Assembly: GCA_023525915.1 (NCBI GenBank)
Contig: CP026657.1
Span: 2,752,001-2,816,000 of the forward strand
Direction of reading: 5' to 3'
Source: Acetispira formosa (nom. nud.)
GTDB lineage: Bacteria; Desulfobacterota; Desulfarculia; Adiutricales; Adiutricaceae
Length of the DNA stretch: 64,000 nucleotides
The notes below the pieces were generated by a model. That model did not search any database. It had not been told where the DNA came from and saw only the letters and a list, made by a program, of their open reading frames with translations. Position 1 is the first letter of the stretch. Each line of letters opens with the position of its first letter. The position numbers and the translations under genes are program-made. Shown piece by piece: positions 9,036 through 16,222 of this stretch.

Positions 9036-9485
9036 TTCCGGCCACAAGCCGGTCTGCCGGACGGCCTCGCCGGTAACCAGCCCTACGCAGGTGGCCAGAT
9101 TGATGCTTCTCACCACCTGACGGATAGGCACCCGCAATAAACCATCCAAATCTTTTTTGACGCTTTCCGGCAGTCCGCGAGTTTCCGGCCCAAAAACCAG
9201 CCCCATGTCCGACGAAAAATTGACGCTGGAGTAAAGCTCTCCGCCGCGAGCCGATGTGCCTAAAAGTTTACCGCCTAACCAGTTGTTTTTAAACGATTTC
9301 CAATCACTCCAGACCGCCAGGTCCACATGCGGCCAGTAGTCCAGCCCCGCTCTTTTGAGGTGTTTATCGTCAATTTTAAAGCCCAGCGGCTCAATCAGAT
9401 TCAGCTTTAAACCCAGGGCCGCGCAGAGCCGGGCGACATTTCCAGTGTTGGGTGGAATTTCTGGCTCATAGAGAATTATATCCAT
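9033..9485 (-). CDS. trmL: tRNA (cytidine(34)-2'-O)-methyltransferase
   Basis: TrmL is a SPOUT-class enzyme that methylates the 2'-OH of the wobble base in tRNA-Leu isoacceptors, using S-adenosylmethionine. The 150 residues match the family length. The knot motifs are visible: NTGNVARLC near the N-terminus, LVFGPETRGLP in the middle, and VRSINLATCVG near the C-terminus. It stands alone on the minus strand between two rightward operons. Confidence 0.93.
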   Translation of the reverse strand: MDIILYEPEIPPNTGNVARLCAALGLKLNLIEPLGFKIDDKHLKRAGLDYWPHVDLAVWSDWKSFKNNWLGGKLLGTSARGGELYSSVNFSSDMGLVFGPETRGLPESVKKDLDGLLRVPIRQVVRSINLATCVGLVTGEAVRQTGLWPE

Positions 9486-9583
9486 AAAATTAATACCTTA
9501 TCGTGTAAAAAATATTTACTGACTGGCGTTTCTCAGTGGCTGAAAAGGGCTTTTTTGAGCTTTTTTAATGAACCCCCAAAAGG

Positions 9584-9600
9584 TGGCACGCCGGTTGCTT
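9584..9600 (+). promoter_or_regulatory. Sigma-54 promoter for flgB-flgC-fliE
   Basis: TGGCACG at 9584-9590, four bases, then TTGCTT at 9595-9600: a full match to the -24/-12 sigma-54 consensus. Transcription would start near 9610, about 60 bp before the flgB ATG. Sigma-54 control of basal-body genes is common in flagellated proteobacteria. It implies an NtrC-type activator elsewhere. Confidence 0.88.
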
Positions 9601-9668
9601 CTTCAGGGAGCAAGTTAACTCTCACGCCGGGTGTCCCGCTGGTGAGATTGTAGCGACGAGGTGAGATC

Positions 9669-10106
9669 ATGGCAATAAATTTTCAAAATAGTTTGTTCGG
9701 CGGCAAGATCAACAATATGACCGGCACTCTGGGTTTAAGGCTCGCGCGCCACGATATGTCCGCCACCAACCTGGCCAATATGGATACCCCTGGTTTTCGG
9801 GCCAAGCATTTGAATTTTGAAAAAGTTCTGGCTCAGCAGTTGATGAGTGAGCCGGGCAAACTGGAAGCCAAGGCCACCGATGCCGGTCACATCCCGACCA
9901 AAGATCCGGGCCGGGCTTTTGCCAGGGCCAACAACTCCGTCAAATATTCCCCCTATGGCTGGGACGAATATGATGACGACATTCTGGATATTGACAAAGA
10001 AATGACCCTTTTGACCAAGAATCAGCTTATTTATAACACAACCGTGCAAATGCTGGCCAAGTCTTTCGAAGGCCTTAAAGAAGCCATGGGCAGTGGAGGA
10101 GCTTAA
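9669..10106 (+). CDS. flgB: Flagellar basal-body rod protein FlgB
   Basis: FlgB is one of the proximal rod subunits of the flagellar basal body, exported by the flagellar type III system. The 145-residue protein has the N-terminal rod motif (ARHDMSATNLANMDTPGF) that is shared by rod and hook proteins, and a C-terminal helix region. It is the first gene after the sigma-54 promoter, with flgC only 2 bp downstream. Confidence 0.95.
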   Translation: MAINFQNSLFGGKINNMTGTLGLRLARHDMSATNLANMDTPGFRAKHLNFEKVLAQQLMSEPGKLEAKATDAGHIPTKDPGRAFARANNSVKYSPYGWDEYDDDILDIDKEMTLLTKNQLIYNTTVQMLAKSFEGLKEAMGSGGA

Positions 10107-10108
10107 TC

Positions 10109-10546
10109 ATGGATTTTTTAAACTCAATGGATATCAGCCAATCGGGACTTTCCAGCCAGCGCCAGCGTATGAACCTGGTGTCAATGAACCTGAGCCATAT
10201 GAACACCACCCGCACCCCCGACGGCGGCCCTTATCGGCGGAAGGTGCCTATATTCGAAACCGCCCCTTATTTCAGCGGCGCGCGCGGCACCCGTCCGCGT
10301 CTGGATGGCGAACTTCAGGATGTTCAGGTGCGTGAGGTGATGGAAGATCGCCGCGATTTCAAGCTGGTTTTCGACCCCGCCCATCCCGACGCCGATGAAT
10401 TCGGATATGTTTTGATGCCGAACATCAATGTGGTGCAGGAAATGGTGGACATGGTTTCAGCCAAGCGCAGTTATGAAGCCAACATCACCGCCGCCACGGC
10501 CGCCCAGAGCATGGCTGTGAAATCTCTGGAACTTCTCAGAGGCTAA
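10109..10546 (+). CDS. flgC: Flagellar basal-body rod protein FlgC
   Basis: Proximal rod subunit. The N-terminal part (SGLSSQRQRMNLVSMNLSHM) and the C-terminal NINVVQEMVDMVSAKRSYEAN helix are characteristic of FlgC. The 145-residue length is normal. It is translationally close to flgB and followed by fliE 54 bp on. Confidence 0.95.
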   Translation: MDFLNSMDISQSGLSSQRQRMNLVSMNLSHMNTTRTPDGGPYRRKVPIFETAPYFSGARGTRPRLDGELQDVQVREVMEDRRDFKLVFDPAHPDADEFGYVLMPNINVVQEMVDMVSAKRSYEANITAATAAQSMAVKSLELLRG

Positions 10547-10600
10547 TAATGACCAGGGCGTCGCTTAAGCGCCCGGCCGGGATATAGACAGGAGTTTATT

Positions 10601-10891
10601 ATGATACGCCCAATGCAACCAATCAGTACCCCGGCGCTCGACCTTTCACCGACCAGCAAACCGAATACCCAGCCTGGCTTTGCCGACCATTTGAAGGCGA
10701 CCCTGGCCACGGCCAACACTTTGCAGCATCAGTCCGGCACGGCCCAGCAGGAGCTGGCCTCCGGCCGCAACGGTAATATTCACGAAACGCTCATCGCCAT
10801 GAACAAGGCCAGTGTGTCTTTCAAGATGGTGATGGAAGTTCGCAACAAAGTCATCAGCGCCTATCAGGAAGTTATGCGTATGCAGGCTTAA
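10601..10891 (+). CDS. fliE: Flagellar hook-basal body complex protein FliE
   Basis: FliE links the MS ring to the rod. The 96-residue protein carries the conserved C-terminal helix (IAMNKASVSFKMVMEVRNKV...AYQEVMRMQ). caggag precedes the ATG. In most genomes fliF follows. Here a strong terminator closes the operon and the rest of the flagellar genes must be elsewhere. Confidence 0.93.
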   Translation: MIRPMQPISTPALDLSPTSKPNTQPGFADHLKATLATANTLQHQSGTAQQELASGRNGNIHETLIAMNKASVSFKMVMEVRNKVISAYQEVMRMQA

Positions 10892-10917
10892 TACAATCCT
10901 GAAATAATCTTCCCAGA

Positions 10918-10975
10918 CCGGCCTTCATGGTGCATCCGATCCCTCCCGGAGCACCTTGAAGGCCGGGACTTTTTT
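10918..10975 (+). terminator. Terminator after fliE
   Basis: Long stem CCGGCCTTCAtGGTGC with GCACCtTGAAGGCCGG and an 18-base loop, followed by six T. It ends the flgBC-fliE operon. Confidence 0.9.
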
Positions 10976-11000
10976 GTATGGATGTTGGCTGATGTGAAAC

Positions 11001-11085
11001 GGCCGGGTGCTAGCAAACAGCCCCAGAGAGCCGCGAGCTTTATTTCCAAGGTGGTTTTTTATTTAAGCCCACACCCGGCTTGTTT
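11001..11085. repeat. Direct repeat of about 82 bp, left copy
   Basis: Starts cggccgggtgctag and runs through agcccacacccggc. The same sequence, slightly diverged, is at 11551-11635. The two copies flank the small gene at 11040-11498, and this copy overlaps its last 15 codons. Confidence 0.75.
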
Positions 11086-11498
11086 AACAAGCCCCTATAC
11101 TTTTTCAGCTTGAGGTTTGATTCTTTTTCCAGGTTTTCAAAATGCTTGAGATATTCCGCCAGCATGGTGAAAAGAATTATCAGCCGGTCAGTGGTTTGCT
11201 CCAATTGCCAAAGCGGCTCGGTCACCAGTTCATCATTGCCCATTATCCAATACAGCCGGGTAATAGACGACAAGGGTCGGCCCACCGACTGGTTGATCTG
11301 ATGTGACAGATCAGGCCTGTTGGTTACGTCAACCTCATGAATGGTGTCATCAATGTTGGATTTACATCGGGCGTAAATTCTGCGGAAGGTTTCAACGATG
11401 GCTTCAAGTTCATAATAGTCTTCCCAAAATATGGGCAGCAACCTTTCAGCCTTCTGATGATCGACGATGATTGGACGATAGTGCTCTTCCTGAAACAT
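11040..11498 (-). CDS. Hypothetical protein between direct repeats
   Basis: A 152-residue soluble protein that I do not recognise. It looks largely helical, with charged segments (residues 25-45 and 105-130) and a basic, proline-rich C-terminal tail that lies inside a direct repeat. No signal peptide or membrane segment is seen. cgctg-aggag-type spacing upstream (rc of gcgcctcct) gives a good ribosome-binding site. It is on the opposite strand to the flagellar genes, so a flagellar role has no support beyond proximity. Confidence 0.65.
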   Translation of the reverse strand: MFQEEHYRPIIVDHQKAERLLPIFWEDYYELEAIVETFRRIYARCKSNIDDTIHEVDVTNRPDLSHQINQSVGRPLSSITRLYWIMGNDELVTEPLWQLEQTTDRLIILFTMLAEYLKHFENLEKESNLKLKKYRGLLNKPGVGLNKKPPWK

Positions 11499-11550
11499 GC
11501 TCAGCGCCTCCTGAAATAGAATTTGGAGGCCGGATATAGAGATATATCAC

Positions 11551-11635
11551 GGCCGGGCGCCAGAAACAGCTCCAGAGAGCTGCGGACATATTCCCCGAAG
11601 GTCTTTTATTCAGCCCACACCCGACCGTGTCGCTA
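11551..11635. repeat. Direct repeat of about 82 bp, right copy
   Basis: cggccgggcgccag through agcccacacccgacc, the partner of the copy at 11001-11085. The pair brackets a single unknown gene, which would fit a duplicated target or a small mobile unit. Confidence 0.7.
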
Positions 11636-11761
11636 GCCTTGAGGCGAACAACACAGAGAATGTGGTCTGTACTCTGGTTAGACCATTAGAGGGTATTTCT
11701 GGTACCCATCACGAAAGAAGTAAATCACGGCTGGTAATAAATGTCAAGAAGATACTATCGT

Positions 11762-12187
11762 GGCAATCGCTTGGAACGGCAAAGGTAAAACCCGGCCGTG
11801 CGGGCGAAAAAATTTCTGACGTCGCTCGTAATTTTCTCGTATTCCCGGCCGGGTGGCTTCAATGGCATTTTGTCTGTCCGTGCCCGTCCGGGGAGCAAAA
11901 TTACGAGCGACTTACAGAAAATTTTTCGCCCGCACGGCCTGGTCAGTGTCGGCGTTTGGTAAGGATGACGGTTGCGGCTTTCTTACATGAGCCAACTATG
12001 TCCAGGAGGGCGGGGCGGTGAGATTTCTCCAGAGGGGACCACGATTTTTGCTCCCCGGACGGGCACGGACTATCAAACCTCTAACACTGCCACCCGGCCG
12101 GGATCAGAGAAAAATCGGGGGCCACTATGGAGATATCTCACCGCACCGCCCTCCGGGTTTTATCTTTGCCGTTTTCAAGCGATTGCC
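11762..12187. repeat. Family B double-hairpin element, copy 1
   Basis: A 426-bp element bounded by inverted repeats of about 34 bp (GGCAATCGCTTG...ACCCGG and CCGGGT...CAAGCGATTGCC). It contains two successive long hairpins. The first pairs CGGGCGAAAAAATTTCTGACG with the region around 11900-11935. The second pairs AGGGCGGGGCGGTGAGATTTCTCC with GGAGATATCTCACCGCACCGCCCT. The loops contain CCGTCCGGGGAGCAAAA-type sequence. Copies are at 27364-27764 (same orientation) and 36911-37330 (inverted). The remainder of the 11499-12459 gap holds nothing else that I can assign. Confidence 0.85.
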
Positions 12188-12459
12188 CCCCTCAATCCCC
12201 CGCGACTTGCCGTCATGAGAAAAATATGATATGTTACATTAAATAATCATAAAGTTTTGGTGCTTCTTAGAATTCCAGATTTAATCACATAGATTCGTAA
12301 TCAACACTTCTTCAGATCTCCGGCCGGGTTAACTCCGGGTGGCGGATTCTCTATTTATCCCAATCAAAACCATACTTCACATAAATGAATTTTTCAAAGC
12401 TTTGAACAGCTATATGATTTGATCCAGACTAGAGCGCCGGAAATCGAAAGGAGCAGACC

Positions 12460-12915
12460 ATGACCACGTCTGATGCGGTTAGCGAGGCCGCGGTGGAAGA
12501 AAAATCTCTCAAGCCGGGAATATATCTCGAAGAAAAAATCAGCACCATAGGTACCGGCAGCACAGCCAAATCGGCCGAATACCGCACCTTCTGGGTAACC
12601 CTCACCGTTAGCGAAAAAAGCGCGGTGATGGTGCTTCTCAATGATGATTTTCGTCCCACCGCTATCAGGGAAACCTTTTCCACTGAAGTGCTTCTCGGCC
12701 CAAGCTGGCATTACATCGCCGAAGGCGAAAAACGCTATTCCATTCTGCGGCCCCATCTGGACAAAATGCTGGCTCCCCCGGCCACGGCCCGATCGTCCGC
12801 GCCTGCAAAATCCGCTTCTTCAGGCAACTGGTGGGATGGCGGCGCTCCCGCCAAAGCGGCCGCGCCTAAGAAAAAGGCCGAACCAGCCAAAAAGAATAAT
12901 TGGTGGGATTCCTGA
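12460..12915 (+). CDS. Hypothetical protein with repeated NWWD motif
   Basis: A 151-residue soluble protein. Residues 1-105 look like a compact domain with beta strands. The C-terminal 45 residues are an Ala/Pro/Lys linker that carries NWWDGG near residue 123 and ends NNWWDS. The duplicated Trp-Trp-Asp motif on a flexible tail suggests a short linear binding motif. No signal peptide is seen and I do not recognise the family. gaaaggag precedes the ATG. Neighbours give no functional link. Confidence 0.75.
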   Translation: MTTSDAVSEAAVEEKSLKPGIYLEEKISTIGTGSTAKSAEYRTFWVTLTVSEKSAVMVLLNDDFRPTAIRETFSTEVLLGPSWHYIAEGEKRYSILRPHLDKMLAPPATARSSAPAKSASSGNWWDGGAPAKAAAPKKKAEPAKKNNWWDS

Positions 12916-13053
12916 TTCCTTATATATGTTGTATAATAGTCCGGCTGGCCGTTTTACCCTTGGGGGCCGGCCGCCTGGCCTGACCGGCCACGCTTAATAA
13001 AAGGGTTCACCTTCAGGTTGCTTCCCTATATAAAAACCACCAATGAGCGGACT

Positions 13054-13326
13054 ATGAAAAAACAGCATAATCATAACTTTGTGGAAACCTACACCGGCCC
13101 CCTGGCCCACGGCCTGGATCGGGAAACCGATCTGGCCACCCTTCAGGCCTATCTCCAAAAACTCTCCGACGACGAAATGATGGAACTCCTTCTGCCCCGC
13201 CTGGAATCAGAAGAAGTCGACCGCCTCTTCGACCTTATCGCCGCCACCCTGCGCCGCCACCTTGACGAAGAGGAATATCACCGCCTGTTCCTGAGGGATT
13301 TTCCCGACGGCCCCCGTCAGTTCTGA
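13054..13326 (+). CDS. Small acidic hypothetical protein
   Basis: A helical, acidic protein of 90 residues if it starts at the ATG at 13054 (MKKQHNHN); an in-frame TTG at 13018 would add 12 residues. It is rich in Glu, Asp and Leu (DDEMMELLLPRLESEEVDRLFDLI). No signal peptide is seen. It ends 11 bp before the M23 peptidase gene, so it is probably co-transcribed with it and with comM. Function unknown. Confidence 0.7.
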   Translation: MKKQHNHNFVETYTGPLAHGLDRETDLATLQAYLQKLSDDEMMELLLPRLESEEVDRLFDLIAATLRRHLDEEEYHRLFLRDFPDGPRQF

Positions 13327-13337
13327 GACAGTGCCCC

Positions 13338-14204
13338 ATGATCAGAGCTGCCGCCGCTTTTATCCTGACCGTTATCCTCACCCTCTGTTCAACCGCCGTC
13401 CGGGCGGATGAGCCGTCATTTACCGTTCTGCCCATGCCGCTGGATCGCGGCACGGCCGCACGCGTTATCGCTGAAGGTTTGAACGAGAGCAGCGGCCTGG
13501 CCGGGACTTTCGACAATCGCCCGGTGCTGTTCTTTCCCGCCGGCGGGAAACTTTACGGCTTCCTGGGGGCCGACGTTATGCTCAGCCCCGGCCACTATCC
13601 GCTGAAACTGACCTGGAACGGCGGCTCCAAAGAGCTGGATGTATCCGTGCGCGATAAATCATATGGCGTGCGCTCCATCAAGGTGCCGCAAAAGCAGGTC
13701 GATCTGTCCAAATCCGACCTCGATCGGGTCAACCGTGAGAAAGCCCTGGTGACCGGAGTGCTGGAAACAGTCAGCCCCAAAAGACTCTGGCGCGGCCCCT
13801 GGACTGATCCTGTCGGCGGCAAAGTCAACAGCTCTTTCGGCCGCCAGACCAAGGTGAACGGCGTTTTGAACCCCCGCCCCCATTCCGGGGCCGATTTTGC
13901 CGTGCCCGAAGGAACCCCGGTCAAGGCTCCGGCCGACGGGGTGGTGCTGATGGCCGATTTCCACTTTTTCTCGGGCGGCGCGGTTTATCTAGATCACGGC
14001 CAGGGGCTTATCAGCATGTATTTCCATTTATCGGAGCTGAAAGTCAAGCCCGGCGACCAGGTCAAGCGCGGCGACATTCTGGCCCTCTCCGGTAAAACCG
14101 GCCGGGTGACCGGGGCCCACCTCCATTATGGCGTCTATCTCTGCCAGGCCCGCCTGGACCCGGTGGTCTTTCACCGCCTGACCGCCCTTCTGCCACGGGA
14201 ATAA
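13338..14204 (+). CDS. Secreted M23 family metallopeptidase
   Basis: A 288-residue protein with an N-terminal signal peptide (hydrophobic residues 5-20, cleavage near VRA-DEP), an Ig-like middle and a LytM/M23 peptidase domain from about residue 155. The zinc ligands are present: His182 and Asp186 (HSGAD), and HLH at 261-263. So it is probably an active endopeptidase on peptidoglycan cross-links in the periplasm. The next gene begins 4 bp after the stop, which indicates an operon. Confidence 0.9.
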   Translation: MIRAAAAFILTVILTLCSTAVRADEPSFTVLPMPLDRGTAARVIAEGLNESSGLAGTFDNRPVLFFPAGGKLYGFLGADVMLSPGHYPLKLTWNGGSKELDVSVRDKSYGVRSIKVPQKQVDLSKSDLDRVNREKALVTGVLETVSPKRLWRGPWTDPVGGKVNSSFGRQTKVNGVLNPRPHSGADFAVPEGTPVKAPADGVVLMADFHFFSGGAVYLDHGQGLISMYFHLSELKVKPGDQVKRGDILALSGKTGRVTGAHLHYGVYLCQARLDPVVFHRLTALLPRE

Positions 14205-14208
14205 GCCC

Positions 14209-15750
14209 ATGCTGGCGCAGATATTCAGCGGCTCCCTTCTGGGCATTGACGGCCTCAAGATTGAGGTGCAGGTGGACATTGCCGGGGGCCTGCCGCATTT
14301 CAGCACGGTGGGACTGCCGGACGGCGCGGTGCGCGAGAGCAAGGATCGGGTCAAGGCCGCCCTGAAAAATCAGGGCTACCCCTTTCCCGACGGCCGGGTG
14401 ACCGTGAATCTGGCCCCGGCCGACCTCCGCAAGGAAGGGGCCGGTTACGACCTGCCAATGGCCGTGGGCCTCTTGGTGGCTCAGGGGCTGATAGATTCAG
14501 AGGTGGCCGCCGGGCATATGATGGTGGGCGAATTGGCCCTGGGCGGAGCGGTCCGTCCGGTGCGCGGGGCCCTGGCTATGGCCATGGCCTGCCGCGAGGC
14601 CGGGATTCCCAGCCTGATTCTGCCCCAGGCCAACGCGGCCGAAGCCGCCGTGGTCCCGGATGTGGCTGTCCGCCCGGCCGAGAACCTTGGCGAAGTGGTG
14701 GATTTCCTCAGCGGCCGCGCTCCCGAAGCCCTGGCGCCTTTGCCCAGATTGGCCCCAAACGGCGATTTGTCTGACGATCCGGGCCTTTCCGGCCCCGATC
14801 TGGCTGAAGTCAAAGGTCAGGAGCGGGCCAAACGGGCTCTGGCCGTGGCGGCGGCCGGCGGCCACAATATTCTTTTCATCGGCCCGCCCGGCAGCGGCAA
14901 AACCATGCTGGCCCAGCGTCTGCCCTCCATTCTCCCGTTGTTGACCTTTGAAGAGGCGGTGGAAACCACTAAAGTCTACAGCGCCATGGGCCAATCGCCC
15001 CTGAACAGCCCGCTGGTGGTCTCGCGCCCGTTCCGCAGCCCTCATCACACCATTTCCGATATCGGCCTCATCGGCGGCGGACGCTATCCACGCCCCGGCG
15101 AAGTCTCCCTGGCCCATAACGGCGTACTCTTTCTCGATGAACTGCCGGAATTCAAAAAAAGCGTTCTGGAGGTGCTGCGTCAACCGGTCGAAGACGGCCG
15201 CGTCTCCATCGTCCGGGCCACGGGCGGGCTGACCTTTCCGGCCCGCTTCATGCTGGTGGCGGCCATGAACCCCTGCCCCTGCGGGCATCTGGGCGATTCA
15301 AGGATCAAATGCGGCTGTGCCCCGCCCCAGATTCAAAAATACCGCTCCCATGTGTCCGGGCCGTTGATGGACCGGCTGGATATTCATATTGAAGTCCCGG
15401 CCGTGGAATTTAAGGATCTGTCCTCCGAAGCCCCGGCTGTGGATTCGGCCGCCATTCGCGGGCAGGTGGCCAGGGCCAGGGAAATTCAGGCCGAACGGTT
15501 TCGCGGCCGCAATATTTTCGTCAACGCCAACATGACCGGCGGCCAGATTAAAAAGTGGGCCCCGGTGGACGCGGCCGGGCTGAAGCTTCTGGAAGCGGCC
15601 GTGGAGCGGCTGGGGCTTTCGGCCAGGGCTTATTCCCGGATAGTAAAGCTTTCCAGAACCATTGCCGACCTTGAAGGCGCGGCCGATATCAGCCCGGCCC
15701 ACCTGGCCGAGGCCATCAGCTATCGGGCGCTGGACCGACGCATCGAATAG
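14209..15750 (+). CDS. comM: YifB/ComM family Mg-chelatase-like AAA ATPase
   Basis: A 513-residue protein with an N-terminal ChlI/Lon-like domain (residues 1-180), a Walker A motif GPPGSGKT at about 225-232, a Walker B LFLDELPEF near 310 and a C-terminal Mg-chelatase domain. ComM is a hexameric helicase that helps branch migration during natural transformation in gammaproteobacteria; homologues are widespread. The stop codon TAG overlaps the first bases of a family F repeat. Confidence 0.92.
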   Translation: MLAQIFSGSLLGIDGLKIEVQVDIAGGLPHFSTVGLPDGAVRESKDRVKAALKNQGYPFPDGRVTVNLAPADLRKEGAGYDLPMAVGLLVAQGLIDSEVAAGHMMVGELALGGAVRPVRGALAMAMACREAGIPSLILPQANAAEAAVVPDVAVRPAENLGEVVDFLSGRAPEALAPLPRLAPNGDLSDDPGLSGPDLAEVKGQERAKRALAVAAAGGHNILFIGPPGSGKTMLAQRLPSILPLLTFEEAVETTKVYSAMGQSPLNSPLVVSRPFRSPHHTISDIGLIGGGRYPRPGEVSLAHNGVLFLDELPEFKKSVLEVLRQPVEDGRVSIVRATGGLTFPARFMLVAAMNPCPCGHLGDSRIKCGCAPPQIQKYRSHVSGPLMDRLDIHIEVPAVEFKDLSSEAPAVDSAAIRGQVARAREIQAERFRGRNIFVNANMTGGQIKKWAPVDAAGLKLLEAAVERLGLSARAYSRIVKLSRTIADLEGAADISPAHLAEAISYRALDRRIE

Positions 15751-15823
15751 CGGGCAGGGCCCGCCGCCAACGCCGAGGGGCGGCCCGTCTGAATGCAGAG
15801 TAACGGCCGGGAAGCGGCGTTCA
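15749..15823. repeat. Family F short repeat, copy 1
   Basis: agcgggcagggcccgcc ... gcggcccgtctgaatgcagagtaacggccgggaagcggcg, about 75 bp. Near-identical copies are at 45975-46048 (same orientation) and 44400-44474 (inverted, overlapping the end of glpP). It holds a small GGGCAGGGCCC palindrome. It begins right at the comM stop codon. Confidence 0.8.
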
Positions 15824-15883
15824 AAGAATTTGTTCCTTATAAGCGGGGCGCCCGCAAGGTGCTACCGGCGCTGGATCGACATA

Positions 15884-16203
15884 TCCAATAGTGGGTCACC
15901 CGCAAGGGTGACGGAGCGCCAGCAGCGATTCTCAAAGTAGACGGCAATTTCAAAATAGCAGGTCGACCCGGAGGGGAGACGGAGCGCCAGCGACTGGTTT
16001 TGAAGCCAAAACGGTCACTCGCGAAACAAAAACCACGCTTTTTGTGTAGCTACGAGCCGCAAGTTCAGGGGAAAAAGTTTACTTTGAGAATTGCTGGAGC
16101 GCCAGCGACTGGTTTTGAGGGCAAACCGGCCCGTCGCGAAGCAAAAGCCACGCTTTTTGCGTAGCTGTGAGAGGCCAGTTCAAGGGAAAAAGTTTACTTT
16201 AAA
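15884..16203. repeat. Family C element, older copy interrupted by a nested copy
   Basis: Left part 15884-15923 (atagtgggtcacccgcaagggtgacggagcgccagc) and right part 16096-16203 (gactggttttgag ... gggaaaaagtttacttt) are the two halves of one diverged family C element. They are separated by the insertion at 15924-16095. The left terminal repeat is not recognisable, so the copy is truncated or decayed. It stops just before the first leucine-rich-repeat gene. Confidence 0.82.
15924..16095 (+). mobile_element. Family C MITE-like element, nested copy with 11-bp target duplication
   Basis: A 172-bp element with terminal inverted repeats AGCGATTCTCAAAGTA and TACTTTGAGAATTGCT. It is flanked by GGAGCGCCAGC at 15913-15923 and at 16096-16106. 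The duplicated 11 bp comes from the older family C copy into which it inserted. The interior holds GGTCGACC, GGAGACGGAGCGCCAGCGACTGG-type sequence and the small hairpin AAAAAccacgcTTTTT. It has no open frame of its own. Confidence 0.9.
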
Positions 16204-16222
16204 AATAAAGCGAGGCGTGGCC

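Noticed and set aside
16091..16222. N-terminal extension of the first LRR protein
   Set aside because: This stretch belongs to the family C repeat. The GTG at 16223 gives a proper signal peptide.
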